A stretch of DNA of 54,891 bases from positions 1 to 54,891 of IMG/VR virus record IMGVR_UViG_3300032173_000007; one strand, given 5' to 3'. The notes below the pieces were generated by a model. The model did not search any database and had not been told where the DNA came from. It saw nothing but the letters and a program-made list of their open reading frames with translations. Below are positions 15,801-23,971 of this stretch, piece by piece (within the stretch, counting starts at the first letter, position 1; each line of letters opens with the position of its first letter). This DNA comes from a virus. The position numbers and the translations under genes are program-made.

Positions 15801-18023
15801 AAGAGCTCTGATGACTTCTTTCTGAGTCCATCCTTTATTCTGCATCCATAGAGGATAAGTAGATTTGGTTCGTCTGACAAATTCGCCTTCTTCGGTAAAA
15901 ATATCTCGTGCGGGTTCGCTTACTTCTACTTCGCCAATTAGTTCATTAAGGTAAGCATGATATCTTTCAGGGATATTTTGAGGAGTAATTTCTTCAGTAA
16001 TCGGTTTCACTTCTGGTTCGGGAGGAGTTGCTACTTCAGCTTTTGGCAGTTGCCTTCCCGGCATTCCCTTCACAATATCTCTATTTAGGACTACCCAAGT
16101 AGTAGCATCCCCCTCTTTGAACTTGACCGAATCATATCCTTGCTCTTCAACTAATTTTCTTATGATGGGAAGATTTTTCCCTCGGAATAATTGGTAAATA
16201 AATGCCGGTCGATAACCTTCATCAAAGGAGGTATTACCCGTGATTTCTTCCATGGTTGCATTATCTTTGATGCCGAGTGCTTCAAGAGTCTTGACAATAT
16301 CTCCATAATCCCACAATTCCCCTGACTTACTATACCCAGTAAGATCCAAGGTCTTTTGTGGTGTAATCTCAACCTCTGAAACTCTGGGGGCATAACCTTC
16401 TGGTTTCGGGCCAACCAATATCTCTGGCAATGTTTCTCTTTGCATCGCATATGTAGAAGCCACTTCGGGGGATTCGGATAAAAATAGTAAGTCGGCATTC
16501 GCTTCGGCGATTCTCTTTAGTTCAGCCTTAGTTATTTCTTTTTTGCGTAAATCGTCCAATAACTCTCTGTTCCTCTTAATGTTATAGGATAATTCCTCCC
16601 TATCTACTCTTTTGGTAACAGATAACATGGGGTTCTTTTCTATTTCTTTTTCAAGTGCATTGAGCTGCGAAACCATCTGGGACGTTCTTTTTTCTATATC
16701 TGAAATAATTTTGTCTGGAGTCCAGTCAAGCACATCATAAACGGTTTGTAGCCTGAGTATATTGGGTTTTTCGCCTAATGCACTTACCATATCACCACGG
16801 TATAAAGTAATCGGTTTCGCTTCTGGTTCAGGAAGAGTGGGAGTTATTTCCTCTGGCTCTCTCATAGGACGAGTCTCTGCTGCTTCAATTTCCGTTTTCG
16901 CTTTTGGTTCAACATCAGGTATCTCCCACCCTTTTTCTTCTTTAACAGCACCCAATACTTCTTCTGGACTATAGAAGTTTTCCCCTTCAAAGAGCCTTCT
17001 CGCCATTACATCCAACTGTTTAGGCGTCGCTTGTTTCCCATATGATGTTTCCAAGGTATCTCTTATGGCCTCAAGACCTAACCGTGCTGCACCTTCCGGG
17101 AAAGGAGAAGGCGGGGCCACTTCTACCGGCGGAACAATTGGGGGTGGAGGCGTGACAGCCGCAGGCGGCGCAGGAGTCGGAGGAACAACTTCAGCAGTAG
17201 GAACGGCAGGAGATGGTGTCGGTTTCACTCCAACGGGAGCGACGGGTTCAGCCGCAGAAGGTGTAACCTTCTGGGGTTCTACTGCCGGTTTGACTTCTAA
17301 TGGTTTCTTTGTCGCAGGTGGCCTTTCCAAAACTGGTCTTGCCAACCTTCCCGTTACGGCCTGTACCCCTCTTCCTGCTCCACCCAGAACCATTATGGCA
17401 CTTAAAAAATCCATACCTTCATTGATGACCAGATTTCCTACTTTCCCCCAATCACTTTTGGGAAGTCGATTAAGTTGTTTGTATGCCGGGACAGCCTTGC
17501 TTATTTCCTCTGCTGTCCATTCAGCTATTCGCCGTGGAAAGCCAAGTAGATTTCCTACAAATTCAAGATTTCTTTTAGTCTCCTCAAGATGTGGTTGGGG
17601 AATGATTAGAGGCATTATTTTTTGAAGGACGGCTTCTGTGTCCTTTTTGGCGGTTTCATAACGCTCACCACTGAGCACTCCACCAATGGTCCCGCCTATA
17701 GTTGTTGCAGCTTCAATAGGATATGCCATAAGTCCACCAGCAAAATCTATGGCGGTTTCAGGAATGGCCAAAGCCTCTCGCCCCAATCCTTTTAAGGTCT
17801 CTAAAGCAAGGGGAGCTTTTGCCTTTGGAACCTCTGCTGATTTCATCATCGCCCGCCCAGCCGCTACTTGCTCAGGAGATAAGGGGAATTTGGAAGATTT
17901 TGGCGGCCGTTCATATTCAATATCTTCTTCGGCGATGTCTAATAATTGATGACCTGCCGTTTTCTCCTGGGCCACTGGGGCTGCAAGTTCAATATCTTTG
18001 TCTTCAATATTGACAAGAGGCAT
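12804..18023 (-). CDS. Giant polyvalent ejection protein with ADP-ribosyltransferase-like domain
   Basis: The 1739-aa protein is one of the largest products here. The ATG at 18023 overlaps the upstream stop (TAATG), with AAGGAG 11 bases away. Residues ~235-310 form a Pro/Val/Ala-rich linker. Residues ~405-655 match the ART-type domain of phage polyvalent proteins: LYRGD, then FLSESPEVASTYA, then EQGYDSVKF and TTWVVLNRDIV. Long charged helices (~660-900) follow, then a domain near ~910-1140 and a hydrophobic C-terminal region (~1210-1600) like large polyvalent-associated domains. Such proteins are packaged and injected with DNA and may modify host targets. NAD use and the target are inferred, not shown. 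Confidence 0.85.
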   Translation of the reverse strand: MPLVNIEDKDIELAAPVAQEKTAGHQLLDIAEEDIEYERPPKSSKFPLSPEQVAAGRAMMKSAEVPKAKAPLALETLKGLGREALAIPETAIDFAGGLMAYPIEAATTIGGTIGGVLSGERYETAKKDTEAVLQKIMPLIIPQPHLEETKRNLEFVGNLLGFPRRIAEWTAEEISKAVPAYKQLNRLPKSDWGKVGNLVINEGMDFLSAIMVLGGAGRGVQAVTGRLARPVLERPPATKKPLEVKPAVEPQKVTPSAAEPVAPVGVKPTPSPAVPTAEVVPPTPAPPAAVTPPPPIVPPVEVAPPSPFPEGAARLGLEAIRDTLETSYGKQATPKQLDVMARRLFEGENFYSPEEVLGAVKEEKGWEIPDVEPKAKTEIEAAETRPMREPEEITPTLPEPEAKPITLYRGDMVSALGEKPNILRLQTVYDVLDWTPDKIISDIEKRTSQMVSQLNALEKEIEKNPMLSVTKRVDREELSYNIKRNRELLDDLRKKEITKAELKRIAEANADLLFLSESPEVASTYAMQRETLPEILVGPKPEGYAPRVSEVEITPQKTLDLTGYSKSGELWDYGDIVKTLEALGIKDNATMEEITGNTSFDEGYRPAFIYQLFRGKNLPIIRKLVEEQGYDSVKFKEGDATTWVVLNRDIVKGMPGRQLPKAEVATPPEPEVKPITEEITPQNIPERYHAYLNELIGEVEVSEPARDIFTEEGEFVRRTKSTYPLWMQNKGWTQKEVIRALDKAIKGQKLAKKQATIVDAALEEVKLRRQHEAVERRKKRQEMLAGTKGWFGEPEETPIEAAKATAEEPMLTGLKTERRMPTEPIEGRGVDFEESPLMEATRKAEEERAQPRLDELFREGQEREKQAGQAGLIRLPTKPEVPPAQKPKEIGFVRNLVKKIEDKFKAIIEPFTFYKKAPLEFQNAVRTNLIGRARKLYAEREKHRISLFGGMDDAEISKAAAIAHMRGEVERQKLGKGNPEVTLEEVQDRLANLEKTASAKEIAAANRWKEISKIYQTELIRRGKLDPEDTFEDYTRHYVIDYTPDWAPAIGIPSKLRRPFRGYTKKAVGTTKEYRQDAESLLDYLTEVDADNMLEDFIMEQAEKYDITSTLDRDKKVNLFGVDKAGRVRPYAKAGRIYNIDGKRYRAYSPDKPFTRQIYPTEEGEMAIGREKKTYLLPEEIYNVFENFSPRGSKAWYFINKANAYFKSSAILSVFPRYNINNFIGDTWMIVLQHPKPFKLLSQVDDALFFLIKKPENYTAYDKAFAKFLTDNDILGATFIRELPHIRATRNPLKWLLQKSQKISQFRESILRAANARYLFEENLKGNGEKVRQSFDWINTGRLNTEAALGQIAREIVIDYEATSKTYNRVIRGLLFPFGRWYFKGSQLIWQYTMKHPLKGVGGLLTLPIAGMLLNNRNDEIKKMEMQVPEEVREGFHVVLGRADDGRIRTWNMQTPQDALIGTKIFSVAIAQLNMYLNGEKTLQKAAVDTIKHWGVKEVKGIVYLTSPIVRFLRGLIDRKDPMDNQPLYPFMDVSKMTQREKIWRDTLYFTKCIMPMLSGYISETEGKLKPPPQAIKEVFNKFAGLPALGIRDYNEKLEIVLPDGRKINYEEFERIKQLEQQEAGILLEIKEDFIKSGMSPGEYIASDSFARISKNLWEFHRGHLTEEVKKSLDKRIMNQLLDPTTLKFWYENKIDAAPTDEEKRRLRQEQQKVKTWEMFEKMKQRPESIRPFFLEESK

Positions 18024-19588
18024 TAAGGTCTCCACTCCTTCTTGCTACCATCTGGCAATTGATAGACCGGATTGCCGGTCTTTTTGCTTTTACCAATATA
18101 TTTTGCCCCAGGAGGCAAGACTGTTGCTGGTTGGACTTGACCACTTATGCGTTTTTTGATACCGCCAACTACCTTGCCCACTGCCTCCTTGGCTGCCTTA
18201 CCAAGTTCCTCTGTTGTGGTGGTAACTCCTGTTGGTGGAGCACCCTTAGTTGTCCCGGGAGGTAATGTGAATATTTGTCGTCTTTCCGGAGGAGCTACCT
18301 TCTTTCTGTATTCCTTTGGGGCATACTTTATTACCTCATCTCGTTCAGCTTCAAGGGACACAACGGCTTGATTAACTGCTTCTGGATTTTGGACTTTATT
18401 TATGCCAGCCAACCACGGGAATTGTCTGAGTGATTCAGGATCAACCGCAGTTGAACCCTTCAGGGTTGCTATGGCCTTATTGATTGCCGCTATGCGGGCC
18501 ATTGCTTGCTTTGGGGTATATTCCGGTTTTTCGCCTGCCGATGGTTTTTCTGCAATCTTTACGACATCGCCCCATTGGGGTCTCTTGTTCGCATCTAAAC
18601 CTAAAAAGGCGCCTTCATATTCTTTTCCATCTTTACCTATAAATCTTACCCGTTTCCCTATTGGATATGGTAAACGTTCTTCTGCTTTTGATTTTTTAGA
18701 AATTTCTTCATCGATTGCTTTGATAACAGAACTATCCTCACCATATCTTTCTTTTAATCTCTCTCTGTCTTCTATAAGTTTACCTATATCCGATACTGGT
18801 TTTCCCGCTTGCTCCGTCCAAGGGACTACACCTTCCGGAGGTGTTTCTCCCGGTTTAATCCATGTAATTTGACCGGTCGGGGTAACAAATCGCTGTGGTT
18901 CATATTCTTTAGGCGCCTTGGGAAGCGCCTTTGCTTGATAAAAACCCCTTCTTATTTCTTCAATCGGTTTACCCAATGCTTTTTGCTCTTTATAGTAACT
19001 TTCCCATTCTCCTGGAATCTCTTCTTTAGCTATTTCTTTTTCAAGTTGTCTTCGCCTGAGAATATTCATTGGCTCTTCATATTCTCGTGCCTTCCGTTCC
19101 TGATAAGCCTGCCCGGCAATCTGAGCCAAAACATTTCCTGCTCTGGCCCACGGGGTTTGCAGACCGGTAGGGCCTGTCCCAAAAGCCCCGCCAAGGGCCC
19201 CGGCAATCTGGACAAACTGATCCAGCGGCATTCGACCGAATACCGGCGTTGACCAATAATCCGTTTCTGTTTTTGTAGAGGGGGGAGCCGATTTTTCCAA
19301 AGATACATTTGTTGGAGGGGCAGATGCCGCCGGTGTTGCTGGATTAGGATAAGGAGTGCTTACAGATGCAGGCATAGATGGACGGGAATAAGGATTCCTT
19401 AACAATACATTCTCATAAATATCCGTCTTGCCTTCTTCAGAAGATAATGGTTTGGCTCCCAAACTATAAGGTTGTGTCTTCAATATCTCTTTAATAGCAG
19501 CCAGTATAGCATTTTTAGTATCTTCAGATCCGATAGGGATATTTTCCCCGGGAGTCAATTCTTGTTTCGGTTTTAAAAGTCCATTCAT
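18023..19588 (-). CDS. Internal virion / ejection protein
   Basis: The 521-aa protein is Pro/Lys/Glu-rich with a flexible N-terminus (about residues 60-105) and a glycine-rich hydrophobic patch (VQIAGALGGAFGTGPTGLQ, ~125-145). Helical regions follow, then an SH3-like segment (PYPIGKRVRFIGKDGKEYEGAFLG) and a small beta C-terminal domain. It lies between two glycine-zipper membrane proteins and the 1739-aa protein, where P22-like phages place gp7/gp20/gp16-type ejection proteins. GAGGAGG precedes the ATG. Homology to a named family is not clear. Confidence 0.7.
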   Translation of the reverse strand: MNGLLKPKQELTPGENIPIGSEDTKNAILAAIKEILKTQPYSLGAKPLSSEEGKTDIYENVLLRNPYSRPSMPASVSTPYPNPATPAASAPPTNVSLEKSAPPSTKTETDYWSTPVFGRMPLDQFVQIAGALGGAFGTGPTGLQTPWARAGNVLAQIAGQAYQERKAREYEEPMNILRRRQLEKEIAKEEIPGEWESYYKEQKALGKPIEEIRRGFYQAKALPKAPKEYEPQRFVTPTGQITWIKPGETPPEGVVPWTEQAGKPVSDIGKLIEDRERLKERYGEDSSVIKAIDEEISKKSKAEERLPYPIGKRVRFIGKDGKEYEGAFLGLDANKRPQWGDVVKIAEKPSAGEKPEYTPKQAMARIAAINKAIATLKGSTAVDPESLRQFPWLAGINKVQNPEAVNQAVVSLEAERDEVIKYAPKEYRKKVAPPERRQIFTLPPGTTKGAPPTGVTTTTEELGKAAKEAVGKVVGGIKKRISGQVQPATVLPPGAKYIGKSKKTGNPVYQLPDGSKKEWRP

Positions 19589-19606
19589 TCTATTCGCCTC
19601 CTCGTT

Positions 19607-20473
19607 TTACTCCAGCAATACATAAGCGATACCAATGATACATCCTATGACGGCACCGATTACAGCGCCCCAGACGCCCCCGATTGATGAGCCTATGTAA
19701 AGACCTGAAACAGTATAGCTTGCGATAAGCAATCCTTTAGAGAGTGTTGACCTCTCCCTTTCCATCGTTTTTTCGTAATTTGTAGCACGTTGCAAAGCCC
19801 CCAAGGCGGCTCTTTCAAAATCTAATACTTCAAGCGGCCACAGCTTATCTTTTGTATCAAACTTATAATTGGCCTCATCTACATCCATCTTGGTCATATA
19901 ATAAAGTTTCATCGCTTCAGCGTAATTGGCAACTGTCTTTTTGTTCCAATTTAAGGAATCAACGAATTGCTTCTCGGCTTCGGGGATTGTTTGAAGCTTC
20001 GCATTGGAACTAATCCTTGATAGCGCCTTAAGCCTTGCATTTTCTATCGCAGCCTTTCCCACCACAAAAGAACTGCTTATTACAGAATTCATGTCTCTCA
20101 TTTTAATCTGAAAATCGGGTATGGTTTGCTCTATTATCTTATCATCCAATAATTTCATTTCTTCCGCAATGGTGCTATTTATCGCTGAATCATTTACTAT
20201 GTCTTCAAGACTATAATGCCAGAGCTGTTCAATGTCTAACCCTGCCATGTATTTCCCATACATATCATATAAGCAAGGGAAATTACCTATAGTGTATCCC
20301 ACACAGAAAAAAGCGGCATCTGTGGCAATAGGTATATAGCTACCATACGGAGAATCATTCTTTAAACTTTCCCACAGGTCATGATAGCGGTTAAGAAAAC
20401 GTTCATGCTCTTCTTCGATGTATCCTGCATATCGAATTTCAGTTTTCTGCTTTGAGTTGGTGCTACTGCCCAC
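19607..20473 (-). CDS. Ejection-type membrane protein, paralog B
   Basis: The 288-aa protein starts with GTG behind AGGAGATAATTC. It shares its first ~60 residues (KQKTEIRYAxYIEEEHERFLNRYHDLW) and much of its middle with the adjacent 20485-21375 product, so the two are a tandem duplication. Both have a helical bundle core and end in a hydrophobic glycine-zipper C-terminus (here IGSSIGGVWGAVIGAVIGCIIG), which suits a channel or membrane-insertion role during DNA injection. This is inference from sequence character and neighbours. Confidence 0.7.
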   Translation of the reverse strand: MGSSTNSKQKTEIRYAGYIEEEHERFLNRYHDLWESLKNDSPYGSYIPIATDAAFFCVGYTIGNFPCLYDMYGKYMAGLDIEQLWHYSLEDIVNDSAINSTIAEEMKLLDDKIIEQTIPDFQIKMRDMNSVISSSFVVGKAAIENARLKALSRISSNAKLQTIPEAEKQFVDSLNWNKKTVANYAEAMKLYYMTKMDVDEANYKFDTKDKLWPLEVLDFERAALGALQRATNYEKTMERERSTLSKGLLIASYTVSGLYIGSSIGGVWGAVIGAVIGCIIGIAYVLLE

Positions 20474-20484
20474 CGAATTATCTC

Positions 20485-21375
20485 CTAATAAGTAAGGGCG
20501 GCTGCTATCCCGAGACCTGCACCCACCACCGCACCGGTGCCAGCATAACTGGTGGTTACTCCTGCCGCCGACGTTGTTTTCATAGCAGCTCCCACTTCAG
20601 CCCCCATAGCAGCCCCAGTTAATGCCCCACTTATAACTCTTGCCGCTTTTGATGCCCCGGCAACATCTGTTTTTTGATTACTTGCCCCCTGCAGTGCTCC
20701 AAGGGCAGCCCGTTCATAGTCCAAAATTGTAAATGGCCATAGTTTATCCTTTACGGCCATAGAGTAGTTTATTTCATCTACATCGGTTCTGGCAGAATAA
20801 TAAAATTTCATCAGTTCAGCATATAGCCCCACCACACCTTTATTCCATTCGAGGTGGGTTGCCCATCTTGCCTCAGCAGTTGGAATCAAACGATATTTCA
20901 ATTCTGCGCTGAATTTTGACAGGGCTTTAACCCGAGCATCTTCTATCACCGATTTCCCCACCACAAAGGAACTGGCCACCACAGAATTAATGTCTCTTAA
21001 ACCGGTTTGCAAGCGAGGTAAAGAATTCATGGCAATATCATCATCCATCATGGCGGCTTCAGCACTCACCAGATCATTAACAACAGCGCTATTTACGGTA
21101 TCTTCAAAAATCTGAGAATGCAGGACTTCAATATCCAGTCCTGCCATGAACTTGCCATACATATCATATAGGGAAGGGAAGCTGGTTATAAGATAACCTG
21201 CTCCAAAGAAAGCATCATCAATTGTAATGTTGGTATATCCTGTAAACGGAGAATCATTTTTCAGGGTCTCCCAGAGATCATGATAACGATTAAGGAATCG
21301 TTCGTGCTCCTCCTCAATATACGGCGCATACCTGATTTCTGTTTTCTGCTTTCCGCTACCGCCACCGCTACCCAT
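20485..21375 (-). CDS. Ejection-type membrane protein, paralog A
   Basis: The 296-aa protein starts at ATG 21375 behind GGGAGG; a longer frame overlaps the upstream gene. The core is helical and related to the 19607-20473 product (shared EIRYAPYIEEEHERF and FVVGKSVIEDARVKALS). The C-terminal ~50 residues are Ala/Gly rich (SGALTGAAMGAEVGAAM and GTGAVVGAGLGIAAALTY), a glycine-zipper that can insert in membranes. It probably assists DNA passage through the envelope. Confidence 0.7.
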   Translation of the reverse strand: MGSGGGSGKQKTEIRYAPYIEEEHERFLNRYHDLWETLKNDSPFTGYTNITIDDAFFGAGYLITSFPSLYDMYGKFMAGLDIEVLHSQIFEDTVNSAVVNDLVSAEAAMMDDDIAMNSLPRLQTGLRDINSVVASSFVVGKSVIEDARVKALSKFSAELKYRLIPTAEARWATHLEWNKGVVGLYAELMKFYYSARTDVDEINYSMAVKDKLWPFTILDYERAALGALQGASNQKTDVAGASKAARVISGALTGAAMGAEVGAAMKTTSAAGVTTSYAGTGAVVGAGLGIAAALTY

Positions 21376-21376
21376 T

Positions 21377-21832
21377 TCAGCCTCCCACCACGAAATCAAA
21401 TGTTCTATGCCTTTCTTTGAATCCAAGCTTCTCGGCTATATCCCACAATCTTTTATTGCGTGAATTAAAAGAAATATAAGAACATCCCTCTCTTTTTATA
21501 AAATCTAAAATGAAATTCCAATCCCGTTTCCATACCTCATCTTCAACTGCCTTAAATGAATATAAACATTGCATAAAAAGATATTTCTTCCCGGTAACCT
21601 TGTCTATCATAATCCGGGTAATGAGCAATGCAAGCAGAGTTCTATCTTCGGCTATCCTCATAAAACACTGTGCTTTATCATTCAATAAAGCATGAAGCAA
21701 TTCATTAAAATAATAAGGGAAATCCTCTTTGTTCACTTCATCCGCCTGCGCACAGGCAAATTTTATTACCTCCCACAATTGGGGAATTTGTGTTGGAACA
21801 ATCTTTACAATTATACTGTTTTCAATAGGCAT
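21377..21832 (-). CDS. GNAT-like protein in virion block
   Basis: The 151-aa protein has the GNAT outline: LWEVIKFACAQADE, then FMRIAEDRTLLALLITRIM, then FLQ-like strands. The C-terminal GCSYISFNSRNKRLWDIAEKLGFKERHRTF corresponds to strand-helix 'A..lYxxxGF'. Such a gene between the nozzle and ejection genes suggests an acetyltransferase that modifies virion or host proteins, or a fold reused structurally. GGAG precedes ATG 21832; the start overlaps the nozzle gene by 11 bases. Confidence 0.6.
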   Translation of the reverse strand: MPIENSIIVKIVPTQIPQLWEVIKFACAQADEVNKEDFPYYFNELLHALLNDKAQCFMRIAEDRTLLALLITRIMIDKVTGKKYLFMQCLYSFKAVEDEVWKRDWNFILDFIKREGCSYISFNSRNKRLWDIAEKLGFKERHRTFDFVVGG

Positions 21833-22946
21833 GAACTACTCCATTTATGCGGATGTAGTCGAGTTCAAAATATTCATAGGCAAGTGTTTTTAATCTGAAC
21901 CTGAATTCTCGGCCAAAGGCAGTTATATGAACAGAACCATTGGGGGATACGGCATACCAGGGTGTAGTATCAAAATCCCCGGCAATATCTCTCCGATAAT
22001 CAATCGCCGCATAGAGTCCGGTGCTTAGATCGGTTCCGAATTCAAGAGAAAATATAGTTTTGTTTGCTCTGGTCCCAAAATCATAAATATCAGTGCAAAT
22101 TGCAAAAGGTTCTGTGGTTATGGTAGCAGGAGCTGAGACATATAAGGTTCCATCCTGAGAACCCATGCCGGAGATATTGGCCGGGCATTCGCCGAGGCTC
22201 CCTGCGGCCGGGTTATAAACATAGCCTGAAGAGCCATCACAAATATAAACAAGATTGTTTGGCGCATCATAAGACATTACCAAATTATCATTCATCGGAG
22301 AAAGATATTCAGAAAAATCAAATCTATCAAGGGATTCAATCCCGAGTTTCCATAATTGTCCTGCCCGATCAATAAAAAAATGCCTCTTTTCATCCCCTAC
22401 CACGGCGTTCTTCCCTTTAAGCCCTACCCGATAAAAAGTATCCAATCCAAAATACCTTTCTGAGGGGACAAGAAAAGATACCCCATTTTCTCCATAAACA
22501 ACAACCTTATTGCCAAGTTTTTTGATGGAATAAACATAGCCTTTCCAATCAAGCGGCTTCTCACCAGCTACATTGTCCTTGCCTATGGTAAAATCAAGGC
22601 TGCCGATGTTCGACCACTTGACCCAATTCTTTTTAACATCACTGGCAAAAGGCACAAAGCCATCAAACGCCGTCGCTTGAAAAGTCAGTGTTACTACTAT
22701 CGGACTGGCAGAAATAACAACGGAATTAGCAGAATTACCTGATAGGGAAACATTCACGACAATAGGATCGGCAAAAATTGTTTTATTCAGCCATGTCCCA
22801 TCAATGCTGGTTGTTACTGCCAGCACTCCCTGGTCTTCATTGCCCTGCCGATCCAACCCGTAACAATCAAAAGTTATATCAAGGTCAGGGTTTCGACCTG
22901 CTTGTTCATAATAACCGGGTGGATTCCAGAATGGAAATAGCAACAT
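21822..22946 (-). CDS. gp10-like nozzle protein, C-terminal half
   Basis: The 374-aa protein matches the C-terminal portion of P22 gp10-like 'packaged DNA stabilisation' or nozzle proteins: the propeller-like segments YVYSIKKLGNKVVVYGENGVSFLVP, then YRVGLKGKNAVVGDEKRHFFIDRAGQLWKLG. These proteins close the portal channel. Its N-terminal ~100 residues hold ADPIVV-type repeats, not nozzle sequence. The usual N-terminal half of this family is encoded separately at 26957-27499. AGGATT precedes ATG 22946. Whether the halves assemble together is unknown. Confidence 0.78.
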   Translation of the reverse strand: MLLFPFWNPPGYYEQAGRNPDLDITFDCYGLDRQGNEDQGVLAVTTSIDGTWLNKTIFADPIVVNVSLSGNSANSVVISASPIVVTLTFQATAFDGFVPFASDVKKNWVKWSNIGSLDFTIGKDNVAGEKPLDWKGYVYSIKKLGNKVVVYGENGVSFLVPSERYFGLDTFYRVGLKGKNAVVGDEKRHFFIDRAGQLWKLGIESLDRFDFSEYLSPMNDNLVMSYDAPNNLVYICDGSSGYVYNPAAGSLGECPANISGMGSQDGTLYVSAPATITTEPFAICTDIYDFGTRANKTIFSLEFGTDLSTGLYAAIDYRRDIAGDFDTTPWYAVSPNGSVHITAFGREFRFRLKTLAYEYFELDYIRINGVVHAY

Positions 22947-22959
22947 ATTCTAATCCTCG

Positions 22960-23508
22960 CTAAATAGCTTCAAAATATGTTGCGTTAATTCTCCAGATAG
23001 TTTCAGTTTGTGCAGGAGCCGTAATTGTAACTGCAGTGGCCGCTGCCGCAGCCTTCAAGGGCGTAGTGGGGGTCAGCTTAACAACTTTTACCACTGTTCC
23101 CGCAGCACCGGCGGCCTGTTCAGTAGTCCATGCGGGATTCCCCGGGAGATTGGTAGAGGTAATGATTACTCCCGCCCCGGAAGGTGTTCCTGTAGTAGTA
23201 TACAGCTTAACTACTTCCAAATCCGTGATATGTATAGATAATCCAGCCGCCGGAGCAGGCAAGGTCAAGACCACCTGGGTATTTACTGCCGCTGTGGCAG
23301 TAACCATTTTATTCGAGACCTTTTGCTGAACCGGCAAAGGATATGCTGAGCTGGTATCTCTTGCGTCGCTATCATCGCCATAACAAACTTTTACCCGCTG
23401 AATCTTGACTCCACTTGAAGCGCCACCATTGAGAGTGGCAAGATCATCGGTGGCTATGGTATCACCAGCAGGAAGAGTATTAGGATTGAGTGTCGTATTG
23501 TCAGCCAT
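22960..23508 (-). CDS. Structural protein (beta-rich)
   Basis: The 182-aa protein is Thr/Ala/Val-rich with beta strands such as VLTLPAPAAGLSIHITDLEVVKLY and an ETIWRINATYFEAI ending. This layout is common in appendage and neck-associated proteins of uncultured phages ('MADNTTLN...GxTIAxDDLATLNG'). AAGGAGG precedes the ATG. It lies between the separated nozzle halves. The precise role is unknown. Confidence 0.65.
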   Translation of the reverse strand: MADNTTLNPNTLPAGDTIATDDLATLNGGASSGVKIQRVKVCYGDDSDARDTSSAYPLPVQQKVSNKMVTATAAVNTQVVLTLPAPAAGLSIHITDLEVVKLYTTTGTPSGAGVIITSTNLPGNPAWTTEQAAGAAGTVVKVVKLTPTTPLKAAAAATAVTITAPAQTETIWRINATYFEAI

Positions 23509-23520
23509 AACAGCCTCCTT

Positions 23521-23955
23521 TTAAGCTATCCTGAACTCGACATTGGCAATGGTTGCTACTCCGCCGTCTACCTGGGTTTGGTTGCCCCCGAAATCAATAT
23601 ATCCTATGATCGGATCGGCGGTCGGAGTTGTTACCGTATCATCAAAAACAATAGCGCCAGGGGTGGGCCCTATCGACCCTCCTGTAGCAGTCCAGGTAGG
23701 ATTTGACCAGGTAACTTCCGTTCTATCATCCGTGTCATCTTCAGTTACGACCACCCCGGTAAGAACCTTAGAGTTTTGAGTATATCCGTAACCGGTCGGC
23801 AACTCACTGGCTGATACATCCGCATAGGAATGATGGGTATCTTCATCAAAAATAAAGCCAGTTGCCATAAGAATAATCTTAAAAGAATCGTGTAAAAAAT
23901 CGATTGCCTTAATTGTCAATAAGTATTTGATTTTATTAGACGGATATGATGCCAT
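23521..23955 (-). CDS. Minor structural protein
   Basis: The 144-aa protein has LTIKAIDFLHDSFKIILMATGFIFDEDTH and ASELPTGYGYTQNSKVLTGV, close to the small fibre-base proteins annotated in many phages whose first motif is HDSFKxALY. AAGGAGAAG precedes the ATG. It belongs to the inserted appendage cluster between the nozzle halves. Confidence 0.65.
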   Translation of the reverse strand: MASYPSNKIKYLLTIKAIDFLHDSFKIILMATGFIFDEDTHHSYADVSASELPTGYGYTQNSKVLTGVVVTEDDTDDRTEVTWSNPTWTATGGSIGPTPGAIVFDDTVTTPTADPIIGYIDFGGNQTQVDGGVATIANVEFRIA

Positions 23956-23971
23956 TATTCTTCTCCTTTTA

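Noticed and set aside
17065-17625. 186-aa plus frame, Gly/Thr-rich
   Set aside because: Antisense of the Pro-rich linker in the 1739-aa ejection protein.
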